In this document: positions 1 through 8,650 of the stretch, piece by piece
Layout: each line of letters begins with the position of its first letter
Position numbering within the stretch: position 1 is the first letter of the stretch
DNA from: Aliicoccus persicus_A
GTDB taxonomy: Bacteria > Bacillota > Bacilli > Staphylococcales > Salinicoccaceae
DNA: 40,297 nt
Reading direction: 5' to 3'
Assembly (NCBI GenBank): GCA_020741755.1
Contig: DYYI01000003.1
Span: 1 to 40,297, forward strand
The notes under the pieces: generated by a model
Databases searched by the model: none
The model's input: only the letters and a program-made list of their open reading frames with translations
What the model was told of the DNA's origin: nothing
Translations under genes and position numbers: made by a program

Positions 1-36
1 AATATAACATATAAATTCTTTTTATGCATAAAAAAT

Positions 37-60
37 CACTTATAAGTACCCTTATAAGTG
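37..60 (-). terminator. Terminator after tlyA
   Basis: A perfect 10-bp stem (37-46 with 51-60, loop TACC) lies just past the tlyA stop. Read on the minus strand it is followed by a T-rich stretch (ATTTTTTATG). This is a Rho-independent terminator closing the dxs-tlyA unit at the window edge. Confidence 0.8.
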
Positions 61-63
61 AAA

Positions 64-846
64 TTATACAGTATTTATGATAGTTTCATTAGAAACTGAT
101 GAATAATCATTGCTTTTGAATTCTGCAAACACTAAATATTCAATATTTCCTTTACTTCCTTTAATTGGTGATTGTCTCAGCCCAAGTACGGTATAACCGC
201 ATTCTTCTAAATGATCAACGACTCTTTGAATGACATTGATATGTGTTTCTTTGGAAGTAATTATGCCACCAGATTCAGCTTCTTCTAAATATGATTCGAA
301 TTGGGGCTTTATAAGTCCAATCAGTATAAACTGGTGGTTAAATAATTTATTAATATGGTTAATGATTGGCACAATGGATGTAAATGATACATCAATTGTG
401 ATTAAATCAGGCTGTACTAAAAAATCTTCATACACCGTATCCTTAAAGTTTGTCTGTTCCATGACAGTTACACGCGGATCAATTCTTAACTTGTAATCAA
501 GTTGATTTGTGCCAACATCTACGGCGTATACATGTGCTGCTTGATGTTTTAGTGCACAGTCAGTAAAGCCACCCGTAGAACTTCCAATATCGATAACACA
601 TTTATTAGAGAGATCGAGTGAAAACTCTTTGATTGCATGTTCGAGCTTAATCCCACCACGTGACACATATTGTTTCATATTACGAAAACGTATATCTGCC
701 TTTGCTGGATGAATCATTTCAGACGGTTTATAAATCGGCGCATTGTTATTTAAAACTTGTCCAGCCATTATATAGCGCTGAATTTCATCAATGGTTCCAA
801 TATTGAAGTGAGAATGAATGTACTCATCAACTCTAATTTTCTTCAT
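64..846 (-). CDS. tlyA: TlyA-family rRNA methyltransferase (YqxC type)
   Basis: Predicted S-adenosylmethionine-dependent 2'-O-methyltransferase of the TlyA/YqxC family; characterised members methylate ribosomal RNA, and the old name hemolysin A is misleading. The first ~60 residues form an S4 RNA-binding domain (MKKIRVDEYIHSHF...). An FtsJ-type domain follows, with the SAM-binding motif VIDIGSSTGGFTDCAL at about residues 84-99 and a DVSF motif near residue 152. The 260-aa length fits the family. Its start overlaps the dxs stop by 14 nt, so it is translated from the dxs transcript, and a terminator follows directly. The dxs-tlyA pair, usually followed by argR/recN, is standard in Bacilli. The family assignment is firm; the exact methylated base is not shown by sequence. 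Confidence 0.93.
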   Translation of the reverse strand: MKKIRVDEYIHSHFNIGTIDEIQRYIMAGQVLNNNAPIYKPSEMIHPAKADIRFRNMKQYVSRGGIKLEHAIKEFSLDLSNKCVIDIGSSTGGFTDCALKHQAAHVYAVDVGTNQLDYKLRIDPRVTVMEQTNFKDTVYEDFLVQPDLITIDVSFTSIVPIINHINKLFNHQFILIGLIKPQFESYLEEAESGGIITSKETHINVIQRVVDHLEECGYTVLGLRQSPIKGSKGNIEYLVFAEFKSNDYSSVSNETIINTV

Positions 847-2722
847 TGTCTTGGTTTACCATTTCTTTTGCTTTGGCATAAATGTTATCAAATGAAATGC
901 CAATATCATCGAGTAACTCATTGACGTTACCATGTTCGATGTATTCATTACCGATACCGATACGTTCGATTGAATTTTTGTAATTGTTATCCAACATAAA
1001 CGATCCAATCATGCTGCCAAGTCCACCTTCAAGCATACTCTCTTCTACAACTAAAATCGGTTGGTTTTTCTGACCGAGTTCATGAAGCATTGATTCGTCC
1101 ATCGGTTTAATAAATCGTGCATTAACCACATTGATGTTTATGTTTACTTTCTTAAATGCATCAGCCACATCTTGAACGAGTTCTAACGTTGGACCAAATG
1201 ATACGATTGTAAGCGCATCACCTTCGGTAAGGTTTTCCCATCTACCGAGTTCCAATGCTGGATAAGTGATGGCTTCATCGATGCCATTTACATTACCTCT
1301 TGGATATCTAAGCGCAATTGGACCCTCATGATTAAATGCAAGTTCAATCATTTGGCTCGCTTCTAATTCATCTTTTGGCATCATCAGTACCATGTTTGGT
1401 AACGGCGTGATGAAACTGATATCAAATATACCTTGGTGCGTTTCTCCATCGGCACCAACTAACCCACTCCGATCAATACCGATAAATACATTTAAATTCT
1501 GTCTGTCGACATCATGTAATAATTGATCATAGCCTCGTTGTAAAAATGTAGAATAGATCGCCAAATAAGGTTTCATTCCTGCTGCTGCTAAACCTGCACT
1601 CATCGTAATCGCATGTTGCTCTGCAATACCAACATCAAAGAATCGTTCAGGATACGTACGTGCAAAGTTTGTTAGTTTACTGCCCACCGGCATCGCTGGT
1701 GTGATAGCAACGATCCGTTCATCTTCATGCGCATGAGAAAGCACTGTGTTAGATACAAACTCACTCCATGAGATCGTAGATCTACCGCCAAGTACTTCTC
1801 CAGTTTCGATTTTATATGGTCCTAACCCATGCCATGTTCCGATTTCATCTGTCTCTGCATGTGTATAACCCTTACCTTTTTTCGTCACGACATGAACGAG
1901 TACTGGCCCCTTAAAATCCTTTGCATTTTGCAGTGCAGTATCTAACTCTTCGTAATCATGACCGTCAACTGGTCCTAAATATTTGATACCGAGTTCTTCA
2001 AAGAATACGCCTTCAACAAATAAGTATTTAAAACTATCCTTTAAGCGATCGACGATATCTCTTAGTTTAGAGCCAACTTGTGGTACATTCTCAATCATCT
2101 CTTCAAAATCATATTTGGCACGATTGTAGTTCACATTCGAGCGAATACGTCCAAGCATGTTGTGCATTGCACCGACGTTTGGTGCGATGCTCATCTCATT
2201 ATCGTTGAGAATAATAATCATTGGCGTCCGCTCTGAGCCGATATTATTTAACGCTTCAAGCGCCATTCCACCTGTTAATGCACCGTCACCAATAATTGGT
2301 ACAACATAATGATCTTCCTTTTTAATATCTCGAGCGAGCGCCATACCCATCGCTGCTGAAAGAGACGTCGAACTATGTCCGGCTTCCCAAACATCGTGTT
2401 CTGATTCCCGCATCTTCGGAAATCCACATAGTCCTTTATATTGGCGTAGCGTATCGAATTCATTGATACGTCCTGTTAAAATTTTATGAATATATGCCTG
2501 ATGTCCGACATCAAACAAAATTTTATCTTCGGGACTATTAAAATGCTTATGCAAGGCAATTGTTAATTCAACAACACCGAGATTTGCACCGATATGTCCA
2601 CCTGTTTTTGAACATGATTCAATAAGAAAAGCACGTATGTCTGCACTTAGCCTTTCTAATTGTTCTGTATTCATGTCTTTTAAAAAATCAGGGTTTGTTA
2701 TTTCGTGAATATTCATTCCCAT
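833..2722 (-). CDS. dxs: 1-deoxy-D-xylulose-5-phosphate synthase
   Basis: Thiamine-diphosphate enzyme that condenses pyruvate with glyceraldehyde 3-phosphate, the first step of the MEP isoprenoid pathway, in the cytoplasm. The 629-aa length is normal. Visible features are the N-terminal HIGANLG and DVGHQAYIHKILTGR motifs, the ThDP/Mg motif GDGALTGGMALEALNN, the pyrimidine domain with DRSGLVGADGETHQG, and the C-terminal transketolase domain. The start is either the first ATG or the ATG two codons later; an upstream AAAAGGACGG-type RBS supports this region. The gene lies downstream of ispA but has its own extended -10 element. ispG of the same pathway is also in this window (37878-38993). Identification is secure. 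Confidence 0.97.
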   Translation of the reverse strand: MGMNIHEITNPDFLKDMNTEQLERLSADIRAFLIESCSKTGGHIGANLGVVELTIALHKHFNSPEDKILFDVGHQAYIHKILTGRINEFDTLRQYKGLCGFPKMRESEHDVWEAGHSSTSLSAAMGMALARDIKKEDHYVVPIIGDGALTGGMALEALNNIGSERTPMIIILNDNEMSIAPNVGAMHNMLGRIRSNVNYNRAKYDFEEMIENVPQVGSKLRDIVDRLKDSFKYLFVEGVFFEELGIKYLGPVDGHDYEELDTALQNAKDFKGPVLVHVVTKKGKGYTHAETDEIGTWHGLGPYKIETGEVLGGRSTISWSEFVSNTVLSHAHEDERIVAITPAMPVGSKLTNFARTYPERFFDVGIAEQHAITMSAGLAAAGMKPYLAIYSTFLQRGYDQLLHDVDRQNLNVFIGIDRSGLVGADGETHQGIFDISFITPLPNMVLMMPKDELEASQMIELAFNHEGPIALRYPRGNVNGIDEAITYPALELGRWENLTEGDALTIVSFGPTLELVQDVADAFKKVNININVVNARFIKPMDESMLHELGQKNQPILVVEESMLEGGLGSMIGSFMLDNNYKNSIERIGIGNEYIEHGNVNELLDDIGISFDNIYAKAKEMVNQDNEEN

Positions 2723-2746
2723 CCGTCCTTTTAATTACTAAACTAT

Positions 2747-2757
2747 ATTATAACAAA
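2747..2757 (-). promoter_or_regulatory. Extended -10 promoter for dxs
   Basis: On the minus strand TGTTATAAT (a TG-N-TATAAT extended -10, with TATAAT at 2747-2752) sits about 25 nt upstream of the dxs start. No good -35 is visible 17 nt further up, as expected for extended -10 promoters. It would let dxs-tlyA be expressed separately from ispA. Confidence 0.5.
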
Positions 2758-2787
2758 TCAACCCATACAAAAAAATAAAATAATCAT

Positions 2788-2813
2788 GTAATCTTAACTT
2801 GTAATAAGATTAC
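2788..2813 (-). terminator. Probable terminator after ispA
   Basis: Inverted repeat GTAATCTTA / TAAGATTAC (9 bp, 8-nt loop) between ispA and dxs. On the minus strand it leads into a T-rich run with interruptions. The stem is AT-rich, so it is probably a leaky terminator. Confidence 0.5.
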
Positions 2814-2829
2814 GATAACTATTTTATCT

Positions 2830-3705
2830 TTATAGACTGATCTTTAATTTTTCAAGGATGGCCACGAGTGGTTCTATAGAAATTAGAGTTTCAATCGATT
2901 TCAGATGGTCCATCGCTGTATCATACAGTGTATCAAATTGCTCATACGCGCCTTCGAGACCATATTCGCTCACATATGTCGTCTTATTATTTGATGCATC
3001 ACTGCCTATGTTTTTACCGAGTTCTTCAACATTTGAGACAACGTCGAGTATGTCATCACGAATTTGAAACAACACGCCAACTTCTTTGGCATATCTGTTC
3101 AAAATATTTGTAACATCGTCACTCGCCTCTCCGATAATGCATGCCATCTCAACGCATGCACGAATGAGCGCACCTGTCTTATAATTATGAATTTGAGCGA
3201 GCTCATCGAGTGTAATCGGTGACGTCTCTCCTTCAATGTCTAACATCTGTCCGCTTATCATGCCTTCTTGTCCTGCATTTTTAAGCAAAATACCAAGTAC
3301 TTTTATCTTCTTATCGTCTGCGAGATTGTCATCCGAAATAACGACTCTAGCACTCTCTGTTAGTAAGTTATCACCAGCAAGTATCGCTGTTGCCTCACCA
3401 AATACTTTATGATTTGTTGGCTGTCCCCGCCTTAAATCATCGTCATCCATTGCAGGAAGATCATCGTGAATTAGTGAGTATGTATGAATCATCTCTATTG
3501 CAGCTGCTGTCGAATGACCATGCTCAAGTGGAAATCCGAGTGCTTTTAATGTCGATAACACCATCGTCGGACGGAATCGTTTCCCACCGGCTTCAATCGA
3601 GTAAATACTTGCGCGTTTAATCGTCTCTGATATGTCATTATTTTTCAAATGCGTGATAATCAGTTGCTCAACAGCATCGAGTGATTGTTTAATATCATTC
3701 ATCAC
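2830..3705 (-). CDS. ispA: Polyprenyl (farnesyl) diphosphate synthase
   Basis: Trans-prenyltransferase that extends dimethylallyl diphosphate with isopentenyl diphosphate, giving farnesyl (or geranylgeranyl) diphosphate for undecaprenyl and quinone synthesis. Both aspartate-rich Mg-binding motifs are present: the first, DDLPAMDDDD, near residue 97, and the second, DDILD, near residue 219. The substrate loop GGKRFRPT is near residue 40. The 291-aa length matches bacterial IspA. The start overlaps the end of xseB by 11 nt, in the conserved xseA-xseB-ispA arrangement, so it is cotranscribed with exonuclease VII. Product chain length cannot be fixed from sequence alone. Confidence 0.95.
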   Translation of the reverse strand: MMNDIKQSLDAVEQLIITHLKNNDISETIKRASIYSIEAGGKRFRPTMVLSTLKALGFPLEHGHSTAAAIEMIHTYSLIHDDLPAMDDDDLRRGQPTNHKVFGEATAILAGDNLLTESARVVISDDNLADDKKIKVLGILLKNAGQEGMISGQMLDIEGETSPITLDELAQIHNYKTGALIRACVEMACIIGEASDDVTNILNRYAKEVGVLFQIRDDILDVVSNVEELGKNIGSDASNNKTTYVSEYGLEGAYEQFDTLYDTAMDHLKSIETLISIEPLVAILEKLKISL

Positions 3706-3907
3706 TAGATTCGTCCTCTCCTAAATGATGTAATTCCTCGACTTTCATCTCAGCATTTTTCAAAATCAGCCCACAATCTTTCGCTAACTGAACACCTTGC
3801 TGATAAAGTTCGAGTGACTTTTCTAGCGTTACATCATCTTTATCGAGTTCGACGACGATTTCTTCTAACGTTTTAATTTTTTCTTCAAATGTCTTTTCTT
3901 TCGTCAC
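3695..3907 (-). CDS. xseB: Exodeoxyribonuclease VII small subunit
   Basis: Small helical subunit of exonuclease VII, which degrades single-stranded DNA from both ends. The 70-aa protein has the family pattern FEEKIKTLEEIVVELDKDD..LEKSLELYQQGVQLAKDC, predicted to form a helical hairpin that binds the long XseA helices. It overlaps the xseA stop by 4 nt and the ispA start by 11 nt, which implies coupled translation and balanced subunits. The C-terminus is acidic. Assignment rests on both sequence and position. Confidence 0.95.
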   Translation of the reverse strand: MTKEKTFEEKIKTLEEIVVELDKDDVTLEKSLELYQQGVQLAKDCGLILKNAEMKVEELHHLGEDESSDE

Positions 3908-5238
3908 TTTTTATTCACCCCTATCACTGTTGATCGTATGATACCGTCCGTTACTGTCGTTGAAATTTCATCATCAACTTCGACTTGATCGATACGTTTA
4001 ATGATTTCACCCTGCTTTTCCGTGTAACTATAGCCACGGAGTAATACTTCAGTTGGACTTAGTGAGTTCAATAATCTTAACAACTGTTCATGTTGTTTTT
4101 TCTTACTATCGATATTCTTCTCCGTTTGACGGTTTAATGAAACGTTTAAACTTGCAAGTCGTTCTGAATAATTTTTTATATCTCTTTTTGGAGATAAAGA
4201 GAGCAAGCCTTGCTCGACATAAGACAATGTTTTTTTCTTGTCGTATATGTTTGAATCGATCGAACGCATCAGTTTTTCAACCAAATGATCGAGATGAATC
4301 TTTTGGAACTGATATAGATTAGATGGATGTTCTATTTTGTGTGATGTCGTTTGCTTCAACAATTGATGTTTCCGATCTAAAATCGTTCGCATGCGTTTGT
4401 TCATGTGCAGTTTGTACGTCTCAATACGTTCAAAAATATCCACAACATTTTTAACTGCTCGTTCAATGGCAGCTGTTGGTGTTGCTGCTCTTAAATCAGA
4501 CACGTAATCGACGAGCGTCGTATCCGGCTCATGTCCAACGCCAGTAATAATCGGTGTGTTCGTATGGAAAACCTGCAGTGCAACTTCTTTTTCATTGAAT
4601 GTCCACAAGTCTTCGATTGAACCACCACCGCGCGCCAAAATTAACACATCAAACCCCAACGTATCTGCATATTTTAAATTTTTAATGACAGAATCTATAC
4701 TGCCGACACCTTGTACTCGCGTATCAATAATCGTTGCTTGAGCAAGTGGGTAGCGCCTTTCAAGCGTCGTTAACATATCGCCTCTGACAGCACCACTAAT
4801 TGATGTCAGAATTCCAATTTTCTCTGGATATTCTGGAATTGGTTTTTTATGTTTTAAATCAAAGTACCCGTTCGACTCGAGCTCTTTTCTATCCTTTTCA
4901 AGCTTTGCAAACAATTGACCCAGTCCATCAAGTTCAACATGCGTCACGATAAGTTGATAGCTACCCTGTTGTTTGTACACACCAATTTTACCCGTAACAA
5001 GCACGCTTTGTCCTTCTTCTAAATCAAATGATAGACCTCGCTTATTACGGCTAAATAATGCACAATTAATCACCGCATCCGAATCTTTCAATCTGAAATA
5101 TACATGACCGGAGCGATGATGATTGACGTTTGACACTTCACCCTTCACATATGCTGTTTGCATATATGGGTCCTGTTCAAACTTTCTGGATATATATTGA
5201 GTCATCACACTGACACTTAAAAACTTATCATTCTGCAT
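3904..5238 (-). CDS. xseA: Exodeoxyribonuclease VII large subunit
   Basis: Catalytic subunit of exonuclease VII, acting in DNA repair in the cytoplasm. An N-terminal OB-fold (about residues 1-100, with VKGEVSNVNHHRSGHVYFRLKD) is followed by the exonuclease VII domain. That domain carries ILARGGGSIEDLWTFNE and GHEPDTTLVDYVSDLRAATPTAAIE, which hold conserved catalytic residues. A long coiled-coil region follows (about 270-400), and then a C-terminal RGYS motif. The 444-aa length is normal. It starts 12 nt after nusB and overlaps xseB by 4 nt. Confidence 0.97.
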   Translation of the reverse strand: MQNDKFLSVSVMTQYISRKFEQDPYMQTAYVKGEVSNVNHHRSGHVYFRLKDSDAVINCALFSRNKRGLSFDLEEGQSVLVTGKIGVYKQQGSYQLIVTHVELDGLGQLFAKLEKDRKELESNGYFDLKHKKPIPEYPEKIGILTSISGAVRGDMLTTLERRYPLAQATIIDTRVQGVGSIDSVIKNLKYADTLGFDVLILARGGGSIEDLWTFNEKEVALQVFHTNTPIITGVGHEPDTTLVDYVSDLRAATPTAAIERAVKNVVDIFERIETYKLHMNKRMRTILDRKHQLLKQTTSHKIEHPSNLYQFQKIHLDHLVEKLMRSIDSNIYDKKKTLSYVEQGLLSLSPKRDIKNYSERLASLNVSLNRQTEKNIDSKKKQHEQLLRLLNSLSPTEVLLRGYSYTEKQGEIIKRIDQVEVDDEISTTVTDGIIRSTVIGVNKK

Positions 5239-5250
5239 CTTAAAACGTCC

Positions 5251-5640
5251 TTACTTTTCCAAGTAGTCTGAGTCGATAAAATTCTTTAGTACACCGTTAA
5301 TAAACTTGAAGCTTTCATTATCACCATATAGTTTTGCTAAAATTACAGTCTCATTAATGACAACCTTTTTCGGTGTTTGATCGAGCAGTATTTCACAAAA
5401 TGACATTCGAAGTAAACTGCGTTCCACTTTCGATAGTCGATCAATCGTGAACTTTTGCAGATAATTACTGATTGATTCATCAATGACTTCACTATTTTGC
5501 ACATAATAATCGACCACAGTTTTTACATATTCATAGTCATCATATGCATCTTTAAATTTAGTTGAATCCAAAAGTTCTTTTGAATCTTCTAACTGAAAAA
5601 TAATTTGAAAAATTTTCTTACGTTGTTCGTGTCTATTCAT
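5251..5640 (-). CDS. nusB: Transcription antitermination factor NusB
   Basis: All-helical RNA-binding factor that works with S10/NusE on boxA RNA in rRNA antitermination. I place the start at ATG 5640 (MNRHEQRKKIFQ), giving 129 aa, the usual NusB length, with an AGGGAC ribosome site 6-7 nt upstream. The same frame stays open for 16 more codons (to 5688), but that would run into the end of the upstream Asp23-type gene and adds no family sequence. Family motifs include LDQTPKKVVINETVILAKLYG and the C-terminal FINGVLKNF. It is in the asp23-nusB-xseA order typical of Bacilli. Confidence 0.95.
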   Translation of the reverse strand: MNRHEQRKKIFQIIFQLEDSKELLDSTKFKDAYDDYEYVKTVVDYYVQNSEVIDESISNYLQKFTIDRLSKVERSLLRMSFCEILLDQTPKKVVINETVILAKLYGDNESFKFINGVLKNFIDSDYLEK

Positions 5641-5653
5641 AATTGTCCCTATC

Positions 5654-6013
5654 TTAAGATTTAATGTTAATGATATGAACATTGACATCTTTCACTTCAA
5701 AGTTTGTCATGTTCTTGATCGAATTGGTAATGTTCTTTTGAATATTTACTGCAGTTTTGTGTACATTCGCATGACTAAATAAAGATACATATACACTGAC
5801 AGAAATTGTATCATCATTCGTATCCACTTTAATACCTTTTCCACGATACTTTTTCCCGAGCTTTTCAAAATTACCACTCGCAAAGTTATTTTGTAATGCG
5901 TGTACGCCTTTCGTTTCTGTCGCTGCGATACTCGCAACAACTTCAATGACTTCCGGAGAAATTACGACGCGTCCTAAATTTTCATTGATTGTCTGTAAGT
6001 TCATATCAATCAC
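5654..6013 (-). CDS. Asp23/Gls24 family protein (YqhY type)
   Basis: A 119-aa member of the Asp23/Gls24 (DUF322) family, homologous to B. subtilis YqhY. The typical opening is VVISPEVIEVVASIAATETKGVHAL. A central basic stretch (KKYRGKGIKVD) is followed by alternating beta/helix with ISVSVYVSLFSHANV. Family members are cytosolic or membrane-associated, and YqhY has been linked to control of acetyl-CoA carboxylase activity; its place directly after accBC agrees with that. The gene has its own extended -10 promoter between the accC terminator and its start, and is followed 13 nt later by nusB. Its molecular function is unproven. Confidence 0.9.
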   Translation of the reverse strand: MIDMNLQTINENLGRVVISPEVIEVVASIAATETKGVHALQNNFASGNFEKLGKKYRGKGIKVDTNDDTISVSVYVSLFSHANVHKTAVNIQKNITNSIKNMTNFEVKDVNVHIINIKS

Positions 6014-6022
6014 CTCTTGCTT

Positions 6023-6031
6023 ATTATACCA
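6023..6031 (-). promoter_or_regulatory. Extended -10 promoter for asp23-nusB-xse-ispA
   Basis: The minus strand reads TGGTATAAT (TG-N-TATAAT, with TATAAT at 6023-6028) about 10 nt before the start of the Asp23-type gene. No convincing -35 is seen. It follows the accC terminator, so this block need not depend on the accBC promoter. The short distance to the start codon leaves only a minimal leader, which lowers my confidence. Confidence 0.4.
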
Positions 6032-6069
6032 AACTTAACACGATATTGAATTTGTTACCCAATAAAAAA

Positions 6070-6092
6070 ATCGTGATGTTAAACATCACGAT
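6070..6092 (-). terminator. Terminator overlapping the accC stop
   Basis: Perfect 10-bp stem ATCGTGATGT / ACATCACGAT with a 3-nt loop, followed on the minus strand by TTTTTTTATT. Its distal arm overlaps the last codons and stop of accC. This is a strong Rho-independent terminator for accBC. Confidence 0.88.
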
Positions 6093-7441
6093 TCATTCAT
6101 TACATCATTTTCCGCTAGGAAATTTGTATTGTAATTATTTTCTATGAAATTTTTGTTATTTAAAAGTTTTAAATGGAACGGAATTGTCGAATCAATACCG
6201 TTGATTGTGAACTCTTTTAATGCACGTCGTGCACTGTTTATCGCTTCTTCACGACTATCACCATGAACGATTAATTTAGCAATCATTGAATCGTAATATG
6301 GTGGAATCGTATAGCCCGAATAACATGCCGTATCAAGCCTTATACCATATCCACCTGGCGCTAGAAAGTCAGTGATTTTACCAGCAGATGGCATGAAGTT
6401 CTTCGCTGGGTTTTCTGCATTGATTCTAAACTCGATAGAATGACCTCTAAACGTAATATCTTCTTGTTTATAAGGAATCTCTTCACGCATCGCAACTTTT
6501 ATTTGCATCTTGATTAAATCAACACCTGTAATCATTTCAGTTACAGGATGTTCCACTTGAATACGCGTGTTCATTTCCATGAAATAAAAATTATCATCAT
6601 TTAAATCATAAATAAATTCAATTGTACCCGCACCAATATATTGAATACTGTGTGCTGCATTTACTGCTGTCTGACCCATTTCTTCACGCTTTTCTTCTGT
6701 CAAAATCGGGCTTGGTGCTTCCTCGACAAGCTTTTGCATGCGTCGCTGAACCGTACAGTCACGTTCTCCCAAATGGATCACATTCCCGTAGTAATCTCCG
6801 AGTACTTGAATTTCAATATGTCTAAAGTTTTCAATATATTTTTCCATGTAAAGACTGCTATTGCCAAAGGCACTCTGTGCTTCTTTCGTCGTCAATTTAT
6901 ACCCTTGGATCAATTCCTCTTCATTTCTGGCAACGCGAATTCCTTTACCTCCACCACCATGACTCGCTTTAATAATCACAGGGTATCCAATCGTTTCGGC
7001 AACTTCTTTCGCATGTTCAATAGAGTTTAGTATACCGTCACTACCTGGTACAGTCGGAACACCTGCTTCTTGCATCGTTTTCTTGGCCACATCTTTAATA
7101 CCCATTGTTGAAATCGTTTCAGGCATTGGACCGACAAAAATGATATTCATCGCTTCACACATTTCAGCAAAATCATCATTTTCTGCTAAAAATCCGTAAC
7201 CCGGATGAATCGCATCACAATTCGTCGACTTAGCGATTGTCATAATGCTGATCATATCTAGATAGCTGTCTTTCGACTGTTTCGGACCAATACAGTATGA
7301 CTCCGTTGCAATTTTTCTATGCAAACTTTCACGATCTGCTTCAGAATAAATACTCACTGTCTCAATGCCAAGTTCATCACACGCACGTATAATTCTAACG
7401 GCAATTTCACCACGATTTGCCACTAATAATTTTTTTATCAT
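6086..7441 (-). CDS. accC: Acetyl-CoA carboxylase, biotin carboxylase subunit
   Basis: ATP-dependent carboxylation of biotin carried on AccB, the first half-reaction of malonyl-CoA formation for fatty-acid synthesis. The biotin carboxylase N-terminal domain starts with IKKLLVANRGEIAVRIIRA. The ATP-grasp domain has the glycine-rich loop KASHGGGGKGIRVARN near residue 160. The catalytic region EMNTRIQVEHPVTE is near residue 290, and the C-terminal domain follows. The 451-aa length is normal. The start overlaps the accB stop by 4 nt, so the two are translationally coupled, and the operon ends at the hairpin over its stop codon. Confidence 0.97.
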   Translation of the reverse strand: MIKKLLVANRGEIAVRIIRACDELGIETVSIYSEADRESLHRKIATESYCIGPKQSKDSYLDMISIMTIAKSTNCDAIHPGYGFLAENDDFAEMCEAMNIIFVGPMPETISTMGIKDVAKKTMQEAGVPTVPGSDGILNSIEHAKEVAETIGYPVIIKASHGGGGKGIRVARNEEELIQGYKLTTKEAQSAFGNSSLYMEKYIENFRHIEIQVLGDYYGNVIHLGERDCTVQRRMQKLVEEAPSPILTEEKREEMGQTAVNAAHSIQYIGAGTIEFIYDLNDDNFYFMEMNTRIQVEHPVTEMITGVDLIKMQIKVAMREEIPYKQEDITFRGHSIEFRINAENPAKNFMPSAGKITDFLAPGGYGIRLDTACYSGYTIPPYYDSMIAKLIVHGDSREEAINSARRALKEFTINGIDSTIPFHLKLLNNKNFIENNYNTNFLAENDVMNES

Positions 7442-7866
7442 CGAATTATAAACATCGGCTGATTGTACTCAACCATTTCTCCATCTTCGATTAAAATCTC
7501 AACGATTTCACCGTTCATTTCAGCTTCGATTTCATTAAACAATTTCATCGCTTCTAAAATACATACAACGGTATCGTTATTTACCTTATCACCAACTTTT
7601 ACAAAAGCTTCAGCTTCTGGTGATGGTGCCTTATAAAATGTACCGACCATCGGTGCTTTGATGACCTTGCCACTTGGCTGTTGTTTTTGTGGTGTTGGTG
7701 CCTCTTCTTTAACTGGTGTGGATTGAACAGCAGGCTGTGCTGGCATCTGTGTAGGTGCCACAGCCTTTTTTAATTTGATTTCAACATCTTTGTCTTTATA
7801 CTCTACTTCAGATAAAGAAGCCTTATTCATTTTTTCAATCAATTCATCGATATGATTTAGATTCAT
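7438..7866 (-). CDS. accB: Biotin carboxyl carrier protein of acetyl-CoA carboxylase
   Basis: Carries the covalently bound biotin between AccC and the carboxyltransferase. The 142-aa protein has an N-terminal helical segment, a flexible proline/glutamine-rich linker (about residues 35-65, PTQMPAQPAVQ...), and a C-terminal biotinyl domain. That domain contains the biotinylation motif EAMKLFNE, with the modified lysine near residue 108. It sits behind a good sigma-A promoter (7903-7931) and overlaps accC by 4 nt. Confidence 0.96.
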   Translation of the reverse strand: MNLNHIDELIEKMNKASLSEVEYKDKDVEIKLKKAVAPTQMPAQPAVQSTPVKEEAPTPQKQQPSGKVIKAPMVGTFYKAPSPEAEAFVKVGDKVNNDTVVCILEAMKLFNEIEAEMNGEIVEILIEDGEMVEYNQPMFIIR

Positions 7867-7902
7867 TTAGAATATCTCCTAGTCGTTCAAATATTGTAAT
7901 TA

Positions 7903-7931
7903 ATTTTACTTAAAAATTACTATATCTTCAA
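7903..7931 (-). promoter_or_regulatory. Sigma-A promoter for accBC
   Basis: The minus strand shows TTGAAG (7926-7931), a 17-nt spacer and TAAAAT (7903-7908), about 37 nt upstream of the accB start, which has an AGGAGA ribosome site. I could not recognise a clear FapR operator in the same stretch. Confidence 0.65.
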
Positions 7932-7983
7932 GTCTATTATGTATTTTGGATAAAACTACGTTTAATTCGATGTGCTTAAAATT

Positions 7984-8013
7984 AAAAATTGAGTACATAT
8001 GTACTCAATTTTT
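7984..8013 (-). terminator. Terminator after efp
   Basis: Perfect inverted repeat (13-bp arms 7984-7996 and 8001-8013, centre ATAT) with an A/T-flanked stem around GAGTAC/GTACTC. It lies a few bases past the efp stop. Both flanks are A/T runs, so it ends minus-strand transcription from efp and could act in both directions. Confidence 0.8.
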
Positions 8014-8021
8014 AAAATCAA

Positions 8022-8579
8022 CTATGCTCTTGAAACGTAACTTCCATCTGTTGTACTAATCACAAGCACATCACCTTGGTTGACAAACAATGGCACTTGA
8101 ATTTCTAATCCCGTTTCAAGTTTTGCTGACTTCGTTGCACCCGTTGCCGTATCACCTTTAATACCAGGTTCTGTCTCTACAACTTCAAGCTCAACGGACT
8201 TCGGTAATTCTACACCGAGTGTTTCGCCATTGTAACTCATAATTGAAACATTCATATTTTCTTTTAAGTAGTTCAACTCGTCTTCTAATTGCTCTGCAGG
8301 TACTTCCACTTGCTCGTAAGAGTTGTTATCCATGAAAACGTGCATCGCGCCGTCAGCGTATAAATATTGCATCTTGTTGTTTTCAATCATCGCTCTCGCA
8401 ACTTTTTCTCCACCACGGAATGTTTTCTCTTGAATCGCACCCGTTCTTAAATTTCTTAATTTAGAACGTACAAACGCAGCACCTTTACCTGGTTTTACAT
8501 GTTGGAAGTCCATGACGCGCCAAATGCCACCGTCAACTTCAATCGTTAAACCTGTCTTAAAATCGTTTACTGAAATCAT
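8022..8579 (-). CDS. efp: Elongation factor P
   Basis: Translation factor that binds next to the ribosomal P site and relieves stalling at polyproline stretches. At 185 aa it shows the normal three beta-barrel domains. The loop VKPGKGAAFVRSK places a lysine at position 32, the residue modified in Bacillus-type EF-P (5-aminopentanol in B. subtilis). The C-terminal domain has the family signature around TGLEIQVPLFVNQGD. It lies downstream of pepQ as in many Bacilli and is followed by its own terminator, so pepQ-efp forms one unit. Confidence 0.97.
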   Translation of the reverse strand: MISVNDFKTGLTIEVDGGIWRVMDFQHVKPGKGAAFVRSKLRNLRTGAIQEKTFRGGEKVARAMIENNKMQYLYADGAMHVFMDNNSYEQVEVPAEQLEDELNYLKENMNVSIMSYNGETLGVELPKSVELEVVETEPGIKGDTATGATKSAKLETGLEIQVPLFVNQGDVLVISTTDGSYVSRA

Positions 8580-8650
8580 TATTATTCCCCACTATCCTAA
8601 AATGAGATATTACCATTATAAAGTGTTAATTCGTATTGGTAAATGTTTGA